Of a stretch of 64,000 nt of DNA, positions 1 to 13,863 are shown piece by piece. The stretch is from Pampus argenteus. Lineage: Eukaryota > Chordata > Actinopteri > Scombriformes > Stromateidae. Every line of letters begins with the position of its first letter. Positions within the stretch are counted from its first letter, which is position 1. The notes below the pieces were generated by a model. It had not been told where the DNA came from, did not search any database, and worked only from the letters and a program-made list of their open reading frames with translations. Both the position numbers and the translations under genes were made by a program. The DNA lies in assembly GCA_036937835.1 (NCBI GenBank), contig CM072863.1, forward strand, positions 16,294,001 to 16,358,000, written 5' to 3'.

Positions 1-241
1 ATTATAATGACGTCATTTAATAAAGCACATTTCCTTGAAGTCAGAATGTATTGTATAACATACATTTATCTATCAGTCTTTCAGTTACAACATGCTAAAA
101 TACCACAATGATGTAATAACATTTCTTGATCTAGCAGACAGACTTGGACTAATATACTAAGAGTGAGTCCACTTCTTATTTAAATCATATGCTGTAGGTT
201 TTTGTAATAAAACATGTTTTGTGACTATATCTTCTGAGCAG

Positions 242-431
242 GTAACCAGAAAGATTACTTCCAGTTGCAAAGTTTGCGAGACACCCACACTGTTCTCCAG
301 AAGTCGTCTGACATGTTGAGAGGAGCTTTACTCAGGATGAAAAACCTGTTTGAGCTGATGGCCTTGAGAGTAAGTGAGAGGTGTGTATTCTGCCTGAACC
401 TGCTCAGGCAGGCAAAGTCACAGATTAAATG
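242..431 (+). CDS. Possible 3' coding exon of an unidentified gene
   Basis: An open frame follows an acceptor-like cag at 239-241 and reads NQKDYFQLQSLRDTHTVLQK onward, rich in Leu, Lys and Arg and probably helical. It contains a good donor (gtaagt at 370), so the exon may be 242-369 (128 nt). Otherwise it runs on to a TGA at 429-431. I do not recognise the family. No other part of this gene is visible to the left. It could be the last exon of an upstream gene, or chance. The polyadenylation motif AATAAA at 1743-1748 would fit a long 3' UTR but proves nothing. Confidence 0.3.
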
Positions 432-1890
432 AAGCCTGAAGCTGGCAGCTCTTCTGGACAGATGCTGTAAGGTGGAGTCTTCATTGTCTTTTTCTGTTAC
501 ACGAGTTCCAGCTAAAAAACTGTTAAGATCGTTGCTGCCATTCTTAGCTACTAACAATGTAGCTACAAGCAAGTCATTTTCACTATATCTGTACATGCAT
601 TATTTCTACTTTTGGGTCCCAGAGGTGGATAAATACATACTAGTCAAAAAGATGTTGCAACTATGTTGTTGACCAACAGAAGGAGCTGTTGCCGAATGGA
701 GACGTGTTCTCGGTCTGAGTTTACTTATCAGTAATATCCCTATTTCGATAGATGAAAGCTTTCATATGTCAATTAGGTTAAAATTTAAATGCAACGCTTC
801 ACTATTTATCCCATTGAAATATTAACTATGCACATATGGTGTATTAAAGTGTGGAAATGATAGTGTGCAGTCAGAGCACTTTTCTGACCTCAGCTGGCAA
901 ATAACTTAAGTGCTGAGTGATTATCAAAGTACAGTTTTAATTTGGCTTTCAAAAACAAACATACAAGTGTAAGATTATATCCGGCTTTATGTATATTTTA
1001 CAGGGAGGTTACACAAATACCACAGCAAACCAAATAATATACAGTATAATATCCCACACTAAGAAAAAATGCACTGACACTATTACAAGTCCATGTAAAC
1101 TCAGTACGGATACTGTATGCACAAGGCTATGAAATACAATACATTTTAAAAGGTACTCCCTTACAAGTGACATTACTGCATTGATTTAAGTATAGTACCT
1201 ATTATTAGAAGGTATGTAAGTAGTAAACATAAGCATCGTGTCTGTTAGAGGGTTAAATTATTCCAACATTAACATTTAAGTTTTTGCTTCTGCATTTGAC
1301 TTTCCTGCAGAGTTTGAGCTGCAGCAATGCATGAACTATTTTGCAAGTAGACTCTTAACTACAACTTAACATCAGGTTTTGATGTTTTTATTTCCCATGA
1401 AGTAGCTTCACGACTGGATAAATCATATTACTCTAATTTGTCTGACAGTGTCTCATATATTCTGTATTAACTTGTTCCAACTCATTGAAGCTTTTCAGAG
1501 TTTTCTTGGTCTCGGTGACTCTCGGGTAGAAGATTAGAAAAGGAGCATAGAGATAGATGTAAATGTTAATTTGATTTATGATTTTTGTGTGCATTTGTGT
1601 ACCTTTACAGGCATATTTATCTAGATACAGTATTATTTGTGTGGTTTGCTTTGTATTTTTTGCACTACAGCATTAACTTGCTGTCTTTAAGGAGGAATGT
1701 ACACTTTTCTTTACAGCAACTACTTTGCTATTTTTACACTTAAATAAAAATAGTTTAAAGAGAAAAAAAAATGAAGGAGTAAAGTATCAGTATTTCAAAT
1801 CTGCTCTTAAGTATGATGCATCTAGTTATTTTCTCACTCAGACAAGGGTATGTTAAATGTGTATTGCCACTGCCACTGGTTTTAAGGGCA
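432..1890. other. AT-rich intergenic stretch
   Basis: No coding signal was found. The stretch is AT-rich, with one AATAAA at 1743-1748 and short A runs. It may hold the 3' UTR of the gene on the left. Confidence 0.5.
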
Positions 1891-1895
1891 GGAAG

Positions 1896-1970
1896 CAGCT
1901 CGAGTGGGCGGAGTCAGCAGTGAAGTCACTGCCCCCAAGCTTGTTGATTGACGCTCACCAATGGCTCCTC
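1896..1970 (+). promoter_or_regulatory. tead3: Candidate tead3 promoter (GC box and CCAAT box)
   Basis: A GC box (gggcgg, 1906-1911) and a CCAAT box (1958-1962) lie 50 bases apart in a locally GC-richer stretch, just upstream of two candidate non-coding exons with good donors. The spacing and order suit a TATA-less promoter. The assignment to tead3 is inferred from position and from the habit of TEAD genes to carry distant non-coding first exons. Confidence 0.4.
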
Positions 1971-1984
1971 CTTGAAAGTTTTTT

Positions 1985-2177
1985 TTTTTTCCCCTACCCC
2001 TTCGTTTTCCAGTGTAGTGCGTTGATTTCATACCAAAGTCATACTTAACATTCCACTTATACTGTCAAACCTCTGAGAAATATTACGGAAAACAACAAGG
2101 CGCCAAATTATAACAAACTTACTAAATTGAACAGTTGTTCTCATTGAGAAGAAGAAGGTGACTTCCAGAATAAAAGG
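1985..2177 (+). other. tead3: Candidate non-coding first exon of tead3
   Basis: The stretch downstream of the CCAAT box ends in a consensus donor (gtaagt, 2178-2183). The transcription start is not known, so the left edge is arbitrary. The assignment to tead3 is an inference. Confidence 0.3.
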
Positions 2178-2465
2178 GTAAGTTCTCCACCAATGTTCCT
2201 TCTTTCTGTTAAGAGAACCTTTTTCCTGGGGAGGTTTTTTTTTTTTTTTTTTTTTTTTTCATGCCGCTTGTCTCGGTGAAGTTTTCAGATCATTGTCATT
2301 TTTTACATTTTTCCGCGGAGCTCCCTACGTTGGGAGGGAAGAAAACATTTGCAGATTGATAGTCTATTGTGTTTGACTTTCCCACTGTGCAGGATTATCT
2401 TTGACAGTCTCTGTAACATTAACACACAAAAAGAAAAAAGAAAAAAGCTTCTTTTTTTTTGACAG

Positions 2466-2644
2466 CAGAGGGGCGATGCAAATATGTTTGTTTTCTGTCT
2501 CGCACAGTTCATACCTGGATCCGACACTTCCAGCTTTGGCCCATCAAAGGACTCAGTTATACCCACAGGCACAGACGGAGACGAACAAAAACCATTTGGA
2601 GGAATACACTACTTCAGTCTGGTGTGGACCTCTGCATCCCAAAG
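2466..2644 (+). other. tead3: Candidate non-coding 5' UTR exon of tead3
   Basis: A run of pyrimidines ending in gacag (to 2465) forms a strong acceptor, and AAAG|gtaaga at 2645 is a strong donor. The 179-nt exon would splice to the tead3 exon at 13864. It contains ATG codons, which would act as upstream ORFs. Whether the main transcript uses it is unknown. Confidence 0.35.
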
Positions 2645-2868
2645 GTAAGAGCAGTTCTTGATTTGACAAAAAAAAAAAAAATTAAATTAGTATTTTATTA
2701 TTTATTTATTTTTGTATATATTTGTACATAGATACACATACATGTGAAATAATAATCCTTCTTTTAAGATTGATATACTTTCTATTTTAGTTTCCTGTAG
2801 GGCCAGTCATAATTACACCGCAATGACAGTTATTGGTATGAATGCAATTGTTTACCAAGACACACATA

Positions 2869-2903
<35 letters not shown>

Positions 2904-4974
2904 AATTTTAACATTGTCTTTATGATAAGTATAATTGTACATTAAAAAACAAGACAAAAAAAAATAAAAAAGAAAGAAACTAATGTAGGACTACACTTAT
3001 GCATACCAGAAATTATTTCATATTTATAAAAGACTGCTGGTCAATTCAGAAGAAGAAGTCTCATTATAAAAATAAATGCCAGTTATTGCTGTTGAATGTA
3101 TGTAAACAGAAGTGGGCCTCTCTGAGTGCTCCTCTCAGAATCACGGCACAAAGGATGAGTGATAGGTGGGTGAATATCTCATTTTCAAAGTTTCTCATAC
3201 TTAATAAACTTTCACTTGACTTGTCAGATTTTTTTTTGATTTTTTTTTGAAGGCAGAAATGAACTCTCTTTCTTTTCCTTTTTCCTTCTCACTTTCTTGC
3301 CAACAAACGTGGCATGTGATGGTGATACTCTGCAAAGTCCTACTAAGTACATAATTCATAGGTGAGGATTTGAGATGCATGGATATATACACAAGCTAAT
3401 TGTATAATTACAGGAGGTTACACCTGCTCTCAGTCTGTGCTGTTAGCTCAGCATGGTTAAACAGGATTTTTTTTTTTTTTTTTTTCCCCCACAGAGCCAA
3501 ATGTTTTAGCTTACTGGAAAAATTTAAAAAATGGCTCGTTAGCACCTCTATAATTCTAAACTGGTGCAGTCATAAGAGCTGTGACGCACAGTAAAATCAC
3601 TGCCAGTCAACAGGTTCGACCAAACAACAGAATGCAGTCTGTCAGGTTAGTCACAGCGAGCAGAATAACCTGTTGACTGCTGTCTATCTTTCTCTGTCAG
3701 TTTTTTTACCACATTCCTTAAAGTTCATAGACATACAATGTGTTGTTGATATACATTTTATTTTAAATACGTTAGTGAGGCAAAAAACAAAAACAAAAAC
3801 AAAAAAATACGACAGGCCTTTGGTGAGATTTGGTGTCTGTACGAGCTACTGATTGAGCCCTTCTTAAGGACTACTGTACTTTCTACCACTTTCTATTAAC
3901 ATGTGGAAATGATGTTCTGAAATGAAACAACCAACCAGTACAACCAAACAATGTGTCCTTGGTAAATGAGACATACCAAGATGCCTAATAATAGATTTCC
4001 AGTGCTGATGGGTAAATCTGTAAAGGATTACACGTTCTGCTGCTCCGACAGATTTCCTTCATTGTTTTTAAGCAGCATGAATGCACGAGTCCTCCAAACG
4101 TATAAATGTGGTTATTTTTTTTGCCTTGAACATACTTGTTCGTGTCTCAGCCGTTTTTTTGCGGATTTCGCATGTGCTCGTGTGAGGGGTTTAAATGCGA
4201 AGGGGGGAAAGTTTTACAACTTCACCCATGTCGTGGAGGTCAATTAGATTACTTGGAGTAATATCCCCTTAAAGTGGCCATTTTCTTTCTTTTTTACTCC
4301 CCAGCTGTGTCCCTTCAGGCCGATTATCAGAGGGAAGAGTTAATGAGCATGTGTTCTCTTCATGATCTGTAAAAATCTGTAATGCTCTTGATGTTTTGGT
4401 TTTTAAAGCATAATTAATTAGACACTGTAGGTATTTCGAGTAAGTTTAAAGCGTTTTAAACGTTTTGTTCTGCTGAAGTGCATCCTTTTTCTTTGCGCTG
4501 CTCAGTGTTTACTCTGGATGCAGGTCTGTTGACCGTTTGTCAGCAGCGGGTTCACCCGTTTGTGTTAAACCCACAGAAGAGCGGCTAATGAGCTTTTGCC
4601 CATTTGTGCAGACGTTGGTCGCTTTTTTAGCACCATCCCCAGAAGTAGTCGTCCAAATGGTGGACACTTAGCCCTCTGTCAACCCAGATTGGAACAAATA
4701 CCACTTATGTCTGCGGGGTGAGCACACAGAGAGGGCCTTTAGAGAAAAGCCTGCAGCTCTCAGCAGAAGGGCATTAATGACAATCTGGAATACAATATGC
4801 AGCCTGATGCTAACGTGCGGCGTTAAAGACCGTGTTGATGAAGAGCATAGTGTTCATGACAACCAAAAGAGGGAAAAAAAACCAAAATCTACAATTTCAA
4901 ACTTTTGCATTCTTCTTTCTACCGTCAACCAAATATATCCTAAAATAAATAAAAAGCTCCTACAATCTCAAACT

Positions 4975-4991
4975 CCCCCCCCCCCCCCCCC
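4975..4991. repeat. C17 homopolymer
   Basis: Seventeen consecutive C residues lie in an AT-rich context. Runs of this kind are length-unstable and prone to sequencing error. Confidence 0.9.
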
Positions 4992-6417
4992 GGTAACAAA
5001 ATTTATCATCATTGTATTCCTGTTAATGCACTGCAAATGTTTACATATCCTCCAAACCATGAGGTTTTAAGAGATAAGCTTTCTGGCCTGCTGTTCGGAC
5101 CACTCAGGGGAGGAGCTGAGGAGTGGCTTAGAACAGTATAGTCTTTGTGTCAGTTGTCCCCAAGTTGCTTAACGTTTTAGTTGTTCTTTCTCCTGACAGC
5201 CAACTGTTACGAGTGAAGTTTCATTTAAATGTACGCTAAAGGGGAAGAGCTCAGGTCAGAAGAAATGGCTATGAGGGTGTGTGTGCCAATGTGTGTGTGG
5301 CTCCTCCAGCCTCCATTATAGATAACAGGAGTCTGTTGCTCACACTGGGCCCGTCTGGTGTTTTATAGACGTGTGTGTGTGTGTGGCCTGTGTGTCACAC
5401 TGAAACTCTGGTGACCCAAGGGCACTCATGTGAAACCCCTTTAATCCCTCTGCTCAGGGTGTTTTGGGTTGGGGGATGATCTCCTTCTACAGGATAGTTA
5501 TTTTAATTTTTGTGTCTCTTATTGTAAACAGTACGCAGGTGTCCAGTTCAGTCTGAGCATGATCAGGCCTGTATCTGCATACATCAAAGTGCAAGAATCT
5601 CAATCTTCGGTTCAGATGTTTACGTCTAATCGTAGTTTTTTTCCTCGTGAAAATCCCCTCTATATGGCCCCCGATCAAAGCCATGGCTGCTTTTAATGCC
5701 TTGTTCCACAATTTATATGGTTAGATGAGTTATTGGTTGGTGCATTCTGCTGCAAAGTTATGCATGTCTTAAAGGTTTCACAGATTATGGCTTCAAACCG
5801 CTCCCCTCGCCACAAAATGACCAATTCAGGCTAGAATGGCTTCTCTGCTCCTTTCTCTGGAAAAATTCCGATTAAAACGCTGATTCAGGCTGTAAAAGAA
5901 AGAAAAAAAAAAAAAAAAGCACTCTGGTGGACTCGACCCCGCTTTGTCAGTCTTTCCTTCGTCAGATGGATTAAGACTTAATTCTCTGAAAGTGTGACAT
6001 TTCAAGGTAGACCACATAGCCAGCAGCATCCAGCATTAAAATAGAACAATGACTGAATGAATCAGGCCTCATGTTCAGGCTGTTGGCCCAACGTGTGATA
6101 CTCATTTGTCTGTTTGAGTCTCTCTCTCTGTGACTCACTCAGGAAACCAGTAACCTCTTCTTACCTCAGAGCGAGTCTGTTTCCATGTTGTGGGATGTGT
6201 TTACAAGAAGCAAACAAATAATAATAATCAGTGGTGGTGATTTTTTTTACAGTTTAAATGTTTTAAAAAAAAAATGTATGTCCGAGTCGTCCCGCTTAAA
6301 TCATTTTCACACTGAAAACGCGCTTGTTCATTCTTGCGTGCGAGACGTTACTCTGGACATAATTGTTTTTCTTGGGCATGCAGCTGGTATCAAACTGCAA
6401 ATGTTTGACTTGACAAG

Positions 6418-6419
<2 letters not shown>

Positions 6420-6449
<30 letters not shown>
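6420..6449. repeat. (GT)n microsatellite
   Basis: An uninterrupted dinucleotide repeat of about 15 units. Apparent reading frames through it are artefacts. Confidence 0.95.
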
Positions 6450-6450
<1 letters not shown>

Positions 6451-7437
6451 CGTCTCAACTTTTCCCTCTGCCTCTCTTTCTGCCTCTTGCCGTGTGAGCT
6501 GTTGGCTGTCCTGCCCTCCTCTCACTCTCAGCTCTGATTGTTTCCTGAGCGCCGTGCCAGATAGGAAGTAGGAGGAAGTTATTGGAGGAGCTGGACAGAA
6601 TTTATTAGGGCCAAACACAGACACAGGGGGGGAAGGGGCGGGTGGTGACTCTGATTTTTGGGAGATGGGGCTTGTGCTTTCATAAGTCTGAGGAAGGCTA
6701 CAGTATTGGGGGTGAATGTAGAGTAGACAGGCCGACACTTAAGCCAGCTCATCACTTTCGATTAAACTCCTAAATAGATTTAAAAAAAAAATAACACTCT
6801 TAAACGTATGCGTTTGCTGTGAATGCATCTGTGCGTCAGGAGGAATAAAGGCAGCATTTCCAGTTCTTGTCAGAGAGCAGCTTTCCTGGCCTGGAACTTA
6901 AAATGTTTTCTTTATCTGTAATCTGACCTTAGAGAGCAGCTGCTCCTTCTGCCGCCAAGTCCTGTTGTTTCCCCTGTCAAGTGTATGTTTGTGTGGCTGT
7001 TGGTGTGTGTGGAAGAGGGGCGGCGGGGGGGTCTCACTGCGGCAGAGATTGCTCACTCTGCATCTGTGAGCGCCCTTCAAACTTAACAAGACTTGTGAGT
7101 TTCATGCGGAGGAGTTTTTAGGCTGTGAATTTGTTGTGTATGAATGTAAGTCTGGTGGAGGTGTGTGCGAAACGCTCGGCCAAGCAGGGGAGCTTTTTTC
7201 GCTGCCAGCAGGGGTCTGTGCTTTGCCAATAAGTGTCCCAGCTCTAGCAGCAACCTAACAAAGGCTGCAGTTTTTAAAGACATAAACTAATCTCGTAGTG
7301 TATTAGTTAACAAACAGACGGAGGTATATAAGGAGGGACTCGATGGATCGACAGTGGAAGAGACAGATTTGAAAGGAAATCTGTTAACAATCTGCTTCAG
7401 GACATGAGTCATGATGATGGGGGGAGTGCACTGTTAC

Positions 7438-7443
<6 letters not shown>

Positions 7444-7468
<25 letters not shown>
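7444..7468. repeat. (GA)n microsatellite
   Basis: About 12 GA units in the presumed 5' intron of tead3. Confidence 0.95.
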
Positions 7469-8767
7469 GCTAATTCTGTTTGTGATATAAAACATTTACT
7501 CTGAAGAGAATGAATAATGTAAAAATATACATAAAACCTCAATCACAAACCGAAATGGGTTTATTTTATTACTTCATTATTATATATTGTACCTTTTTAA
7601 GATATAATATGTAACTTTTCTGCATTATAATGTCTAGAAATGAATAGACTTATGTTAAATATTTAGTGTTTTGTTACATTATCCCAAATGTTTAATCAAG
7701 CTAACCATCTGTATCATCTGGTCACCCGTTAATAGCGTCATATCCTCTCTGTACATGCATCAGTCTTGTGGTTGTCTTGCCAGACGCTCTGTCATAAATT
7801 TAGTTTTAAGACTCTTTTTTTATAATACACTTTTTAGATTTTGGTTATTTTTAACTATGACTTTTAACAGGTTGAAGGATTTTAGTCATCACATGTCTAA
7901 AGATCTAAAGTTTTCAGAGAAACTAGCTGAGCGAATGTTTGTGGCGGCTCTGCTCGCAGCCTCTCAGTACGTCCTCTGTCCACCACACAGCGTCAGAGAA
8001 ACACTGATTTTTAATTTTTAAGTTTTTTTTTTAATTCAGTGTTTTTCCATTTGTTTTGGAGTGCTTGAGACATCTGCAGATAATTCGGCTCCAGATAAAA
8101 AAAAAAAAACCTCCTGAACGATGAACACTGAAGAAATCCAAACCGAGAGCAGCTGACTGCAGAGCACCGTGTGTCTGAAAGAAACCTTATGGCAAGGGTG
8201 TTTTTTTTTTTTTTTTGAAAAACAATGAAGATAACAATTCCCATGATCCCATGCTCCTTACTGACGTCATCATGCCCTGTCTTTTGTTATTGTTGTGATA
8301 GAGAGACCCAAATTGTCATTTATCATACTGTTAAATATGTGAAACTATTCAAGAATTAGTGCTCATCAGGTCGCACACTACTTTACTTTTCTTCCTTACA
8401 TTTCAACCAACGACAGACCATCCTACATTTTGGTATCCAACATCTTATCCCTCTGAGGTTTGGTGGATGTGTACATGACTACCGCTTTTCACTCCTCATG
8501 TTTGTACCAGTTTATGGTTTAAACATCTTCCTGCCTCTCTTCAGTCAGATGGATCAGGTGCATAAAGATGCCCTCTTTAACCGTTATTGTTTATCTAGTG
8601 CCACACCAAAATGCAAAAACCCTGAGAACTGGCCTGAGGAAGTACAGTTGTCCATTTGTTGTGTTGCCTTCTGGTATTTGCAGTATTTTTTAATGACAAC
8701 AATGTCTTTATGTCTTTAACATTAACAGCAGATATTTAAACATCCTAACTGAATAAAGTCAGGAACT

Positions 8768-8770
<3 letters not shown>

Positions 8771-8799
<29 letters not shown>
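8771..8799. repeat. (AT)n microsatellite
   Basis: About 14 AT units, a possible cruciform-forming tract. Confidence 0.95.
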
Positions 8800-8802
<3 letters not shown>

Positions 8803-9421
8803 TATACTTGACAATGTTAAACGTCACTTACTGTATACACACTTTTTAGGGCGTAAATACACTACAGTCCTAGCTCAGTGTGACTGCATGGCTCTCCTGG
8901 TGTGATGTTTTAGACTCTGTTAAAGTGTATTTCTATGACCGAGCCTGCTTGGTGTTAAGCGTCAGACAAATGTTCTTTTCCCAACAGTGGTCAGGAGAAG
9001 AGATGTTGCCATCAGGCCATAAAAAATGGAGACATGACAGAATAATTTTGACTCAGGCTCTTGTCTCAGTGTGGACTTTGAATTCCACAGTGTAAGTAGA
9101 AATCCATCTGGTTGGTACATCTGAGACCATCAAGATGATCTCATGTTCAGTGGAAGATAAAATTGAGGGATAAAAATTGGCAAAGTTAAAAAAAAAAAAA
9201 AAAAAAACTGTTCTGATCTGCTTTCTCTGATTGGATAAGTGTTATTATGCAACTCCTAAATGTCAGGCTGTCCATTTGCTATTACAGAAACACACAAGCT
9301 CTGTTTGTTTTTCTGGCTGTAGGTGTTTGTAGGATATTTCCTACATACTATGGCACACTGACAAAATGGAATCCCTTTTCCTAATTTAGGCTTTCCTCCG
9401 TGTGACCCAGCAGACTGAGAG

Positions 9422-9690
9422 TGACTCAGTAGAATTACTGGAATTCACTGGGACATTTCACCGCACAAAATCCTGTCTACAAAGAAGAAAGGAAACACAG
9501 TGCGGTGCCAATAAACTCTGGTTGGTTCATAGATGGAGACGGAGCAGGGATAAGCGGATTTCTGAAAACAGACCACAATGTGATCACTCCGTTCAGGGCT
9601 GAGAATATGGGAATAGGGGTTCTAGTGCATGAATGGTGCTGTTTGAATGAATGTGCAAAGCGCATAGCTTTGCAGCGTTATTTACATTCC
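9422..9690. promoter_or_regulatory. Candidate intronic enhancer with AP-1 and TEAD-type motifs
   Basis: A consensus AP-1 site (TGACTCA, 9422-9428) and an MCAT/TEAD core (CATTCC, 9685-9690) lie in a stretch that is less AT-rich than its surroundings. A further CATTCC is at 10347-10352. AP-1 and TEAD often share enhancers. Short motifs occur by chance, so this is only a candidate. Confidence 0.25.
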
Positions 9691-9861
9691 TGCTGCACAT
9701 TGGAATTCTGTAGCATGTTGGTCTCATAGTCCCATGGCCTGACTCCCAGAAAGTGGGAGGGGAGGTGCATGTGTCACTGATTTTTGTGTTAAATGTGAGT
9801 GCAGTGTGTCAAGTTCTTCTCTCTAATGAACAGTCCCATTTTGGAAATGCTTGAAGGAGTT

Positions 9862-9888
9862 ACACACACACACACACACACACACACA
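9862..9888. repeat. (AC)n microsatellite
   Basis: About 13 AC units. Confidence 0.95.
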
Positions 9889-12060
9889 GGTTTGTGATTG
9901 GGACTGTTTGTATGTTAAGTTATCTGTAATTGGTTTTATATACAGTATTGTTGTGTTTTCATTATTTGCAGTTTATTTAGTTGTGTGCGACATTACTATG
10001 TTGTTCAGTTTCAGTCTCGAAGGGACGTTACAGTGTGTTGGTAACAACTGTTCTAATATGATCAATGTGTTAATTACAACAGATTTTCTTTTCACATGAC
10101 ACGCTGGCAGTAAATCATGTTGGAGAATTTTTCTACGATTGTCAAACTAGATGTTGCACTTGAATGCTTAAAACTGTCTCTGTAACTTTATATATCGCTC
10201 ACTTTTATCATGATGTCATGACTATTGTTCTGATTTAAATCCTGTGACTCCACTAGAGGATGTATTGAAAAATGGCTCCACTGACAATTCCCTCCCTCTA
10301 GTCAGCGCAGTGTCACGAAGTGGGAACGTGTTCAGTGCTGATGTTGCATTCCAGCTGGAACAATCCCACTGTTTTCCAGACCCCAAAGTGGATGCCTAAA
10401 TTGGACAACATCCCCCCAAATACCCTCTTTCTCTCCTCCCCCATACACACCCCTTTCTCCCCCCCCTCCACTCTCCAACCAACCAACCAACCAACCAACT
10501 CAACCACCACCCACTCCTCCCATACTCGCATCCCCTGGTCTCCTGTCCTTATTTGGGTAGAGACATTCTGAGCGCTGGGTGGAGTGGGGGAGGCAGAGGG
10601 GGAGAGGGAGGGCGTTGGGTTGACACAAGGGAGGCAGGAGGAGAAACAGTGAGCACTCGCAGCCCTTTCTTAATAAGGACATGTCTGGAATTCAGGCCCC
10701 TCTTTCGGTGAAGCCTCTCTTTCGCAGCACCTCACTTGAACACCGCTCTTGTGGGCTCTCTGAGCTGCATCGAGGTCGTCAGAGCTGCGTTTTACACGGA
10801 GCAGCATTTTGCTGCTCTTCACAGCTTGCAGTTCAGAGGAGGGTTGCAGTGTTTTCTCTGCTATAATTGGAGATAAACAATAGACTGGCCGCCCCTCCCT
10901 CCTTCACTGTGCCACCAGTCTTTGATTAGTGCCCTGGCTTTACTAAAGCTGTTGCCCCACAGCACCTGTGCATTCATTAATGAAATACTTTGGGCTGCCT
11001 GAGAGACATTTTTCACACCAGACCACACATACTGCATCTGCTGTACTCGAGCCTTAAACAGAAATGTGTATTTAAAGGTTACACAGTGTTGATGTCAGTG
11101 GCTCTTTGTGTCTACAAGTGTAGTTTTGAATTTGTATCACTGCACACGCTACTGTCACACATGTTGACATGTGCTCTTTGTTTTATTTTTTTAAGCATTT
11201 TCTTTAAAAAAAAAAAAAAAGTAATTTAATTTCCTTTAGGTCTGCAACGAATGTCAAAGAATAGTGAAAAATGCATTTCACAATTCACAACGGCAAAAGT
11301 GAAGTATTTAAATTATTCTTTTGTCCGACTTAAAGTCCAAAATACAAAGATAGTCATTCTCTAATCATTCAAGACAAAGAAAAGCAGAAAACACATTACA
11401 ATACAATACAATACATTGTACACAATACATTTGAGGAGCTGGAACCAAAAAATGTAAATCATGTATGCTTGAAAATTCTATAATAGTGATATAAAGTAGT
11501 ATTAATAGTAGTACTTACATATATCTTACTCCGCATTTCTTTCTGTCATTCTCTTTGGGATTTTTTTTATTAAGTATTATGTATTAATTAGCAGGTTGAC
11601 AGGACAGAATATCATTAAACTAACCCTGACTCTACTTGTATGTAGTTAGCAGTGATTGGCAGCAACCTGACGCCGTCACTTGTGAGGACTGAGATGGTTC
11701 ACTTGAGCTGCTAATAAGTGCTCAGTTTCAGTCTTGAGTTTTAAAACTGTGACCCTGTCGCAAAGGGTCTTCCATAACCAGTAGCTAAAATTAGCAGCTT
11801 GATTTGTGGATATTTGTCAAACTTGTTTGGTTTCAGTGACGGATGTTGTATGTTGTGTGTGGTGGACTATCCCTCCAGGAACAGTGTTACTGATCTCCTC
11901 ACTGTTGATCTCTTGTATTTTTTTTATATGACAAGATAGCGAAGGGAAATGAGATATCACTAATCCTCCACCTCTGCAGTTTGTGGTTCTCGGATGATTT
12001 GATGCAACTGCAGTAATTATAAAGTGTGTATCTTTCTACATACTAGGAGATAATTTGGGA

Positions 12061-12080
12061 GAGAGAGAGAGAGAGAGAGA
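12061..12080. repeat. (GA)n microsatellite
   Basis: Ten GA units. Confidence 0.95.
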
Positions 12081-13863
12081 CGAAGGGACATTTCTGGCCT
12101 ATTATATGAACACACATTTAGATGTATTTATGTATTTTATGTGTATTTATATATAGATATTTTCTTTTTTTTATTGAACATGACTTGCAGTAAAACTACT
12201 AGTGGAATTACTTGGTTTGTTTTTGTGTTACAAGAACCGTACTGTATCTAACTGTACAAAAACCTTATAGTAGATGTAGAAATGAAAAAATATATGGATA
12301 GTAAAAACTACATAAAACGGAGTCTATGATATGCAAACGTTTATAAGCTCACATAATTTAATTACTGGAACTTTCCTCCAGGAACACTGGTTTTGGCATT
12401 CTTTGTATTTCTCTGTTACGCTTTATTTTGTCTGCATCTGCAGAAATGCTAAAGTAGAAACACAAGCATCCTGGGAGGATCATGGGTTACCTCATAGACT
12501 TCCATTTCAGAAACAATACAATGCTGAAAAGGCAGCTTGAAAAATACTTAAGATCTTTGCCTGCAGTCAGCCATAAGCCAACCACATTGGGACACAGTTC
12601 CCAGACCACAAGAATTCTTTGAAGCCAGTGCTGATTGGTGAGGTCTTTAAAGTTCATTTTATGGAATATCTTGAATTCATTTGGCCATTTTAGAGAAATA
12701 AAATCTAGGAAATTATAGTAATAATTACGGTTAGCATTGTTTATTCATACAAATGTAATGACTGCAATAAATAAAATGTCAAAGGAAGCCAAAGCAGTGA
12801 CCTGTGGATAGATAACATTTTGTATTCAATGTGCTTTATAAGAACCTCACACATTTCGGGGCACCTATTAGTAAAACATTAGGGGTAATTGGATTTATTT
12901 AAATTGAGTCAATGCTCCACATTGTGAAATGTGCTGACATTTCTGTGCTGACCTGTTTTCCTACCGGTTGTGTGGTGATAACACTGTTCCAGGAGTTATG
13001 AAACTTGCTCATCCAACACAAACACTAAAGGGGTTTTTAGGCTTCCGCATTCTTCCTCCAAATGGCTGATTGCCTTCGCACATGGATGCTATGAAAATAA
13101 TGGGTTGAAAGATAGAGTGGTGGCTTGTAATTATACGTTAGACACAATCAAAGAGTTAAGTTTTGATTGTGCACGATGCCCTGAAACATTTCTCAATAGA
13201 TTTATAGTCAAATTACATCACATGACCTGCAGTCCCAGCTGTGGCCACTGAATTAATCGATAGTTTTAGAGGAACAGTGGCAACAAAACTGGCGTCAGAG
13301 TCAATAAACAAAACTCAAATGAAACTACAAATAACCTTACATTGGCTGTGTTTTCTAGTATTGCAACACCTGCACCCAGCACATTGTACACATTGTGGTG
13401 TTGTGTCTTTATTAGAAAAAACACAAAAGACATAAATCTTTAAAAACAGGTTACAAACATATAGTTTAATTTTCTAAAACCACTGGGCACTTCTTCATGT
13501 CACGTGAAAAAATGTGGCTGTGTTTTTAAAAAAAGTTTTTGGACAACAGTGTTACATGTATCAGACATTCATTTTTATGTTGCATTTCTTTTTCTTGTGT
13601 TGGAAACTTAAAGTTTAAAGTTTTGGATTTGTGTTTTATGTCTGTAGGCCATAAATAAATAAATCACATCATTTGTCTTTTTATGGGATTTGTTGACAGT
13701 AAGAATATTATAAAATATCGTATTATTTAACTGGCTGTCTAGATAAAGAAGGCTGAACACTATATGGGTTTCATATGTTGTGTAACTTACTAAGTTGTAA
13801 AATACAAATAAAAAAACTAATTAAAGACAACTAAACAACATGCAACTTTTTTCCCCCCCACAG

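Larger units (their letters stand above)
2645..13863 (+). other. tead3: Long presumed 5' intron of tead3
   Basis: No coding exon was found in these 11 kb. The stretch holds poly-T and poly-A runs (2237-2260 just outside, and about 2870-2900), a C17 run (4975-4991), several dinucleotide repeats, and patches of higher GC (about 9.4-9.75, 10.25-10.95 kb) with AP-1- and TEAD-like motifs that may be enhancers. Confidence 0.45.

Noticed and set aside
6185..6738. Long frames on both strands around 6.2-6.7 kb
   Set aside because: They run through the GT microsatellite (CVCVCV / HTHTHT) and have no splice sites or family resemblance.
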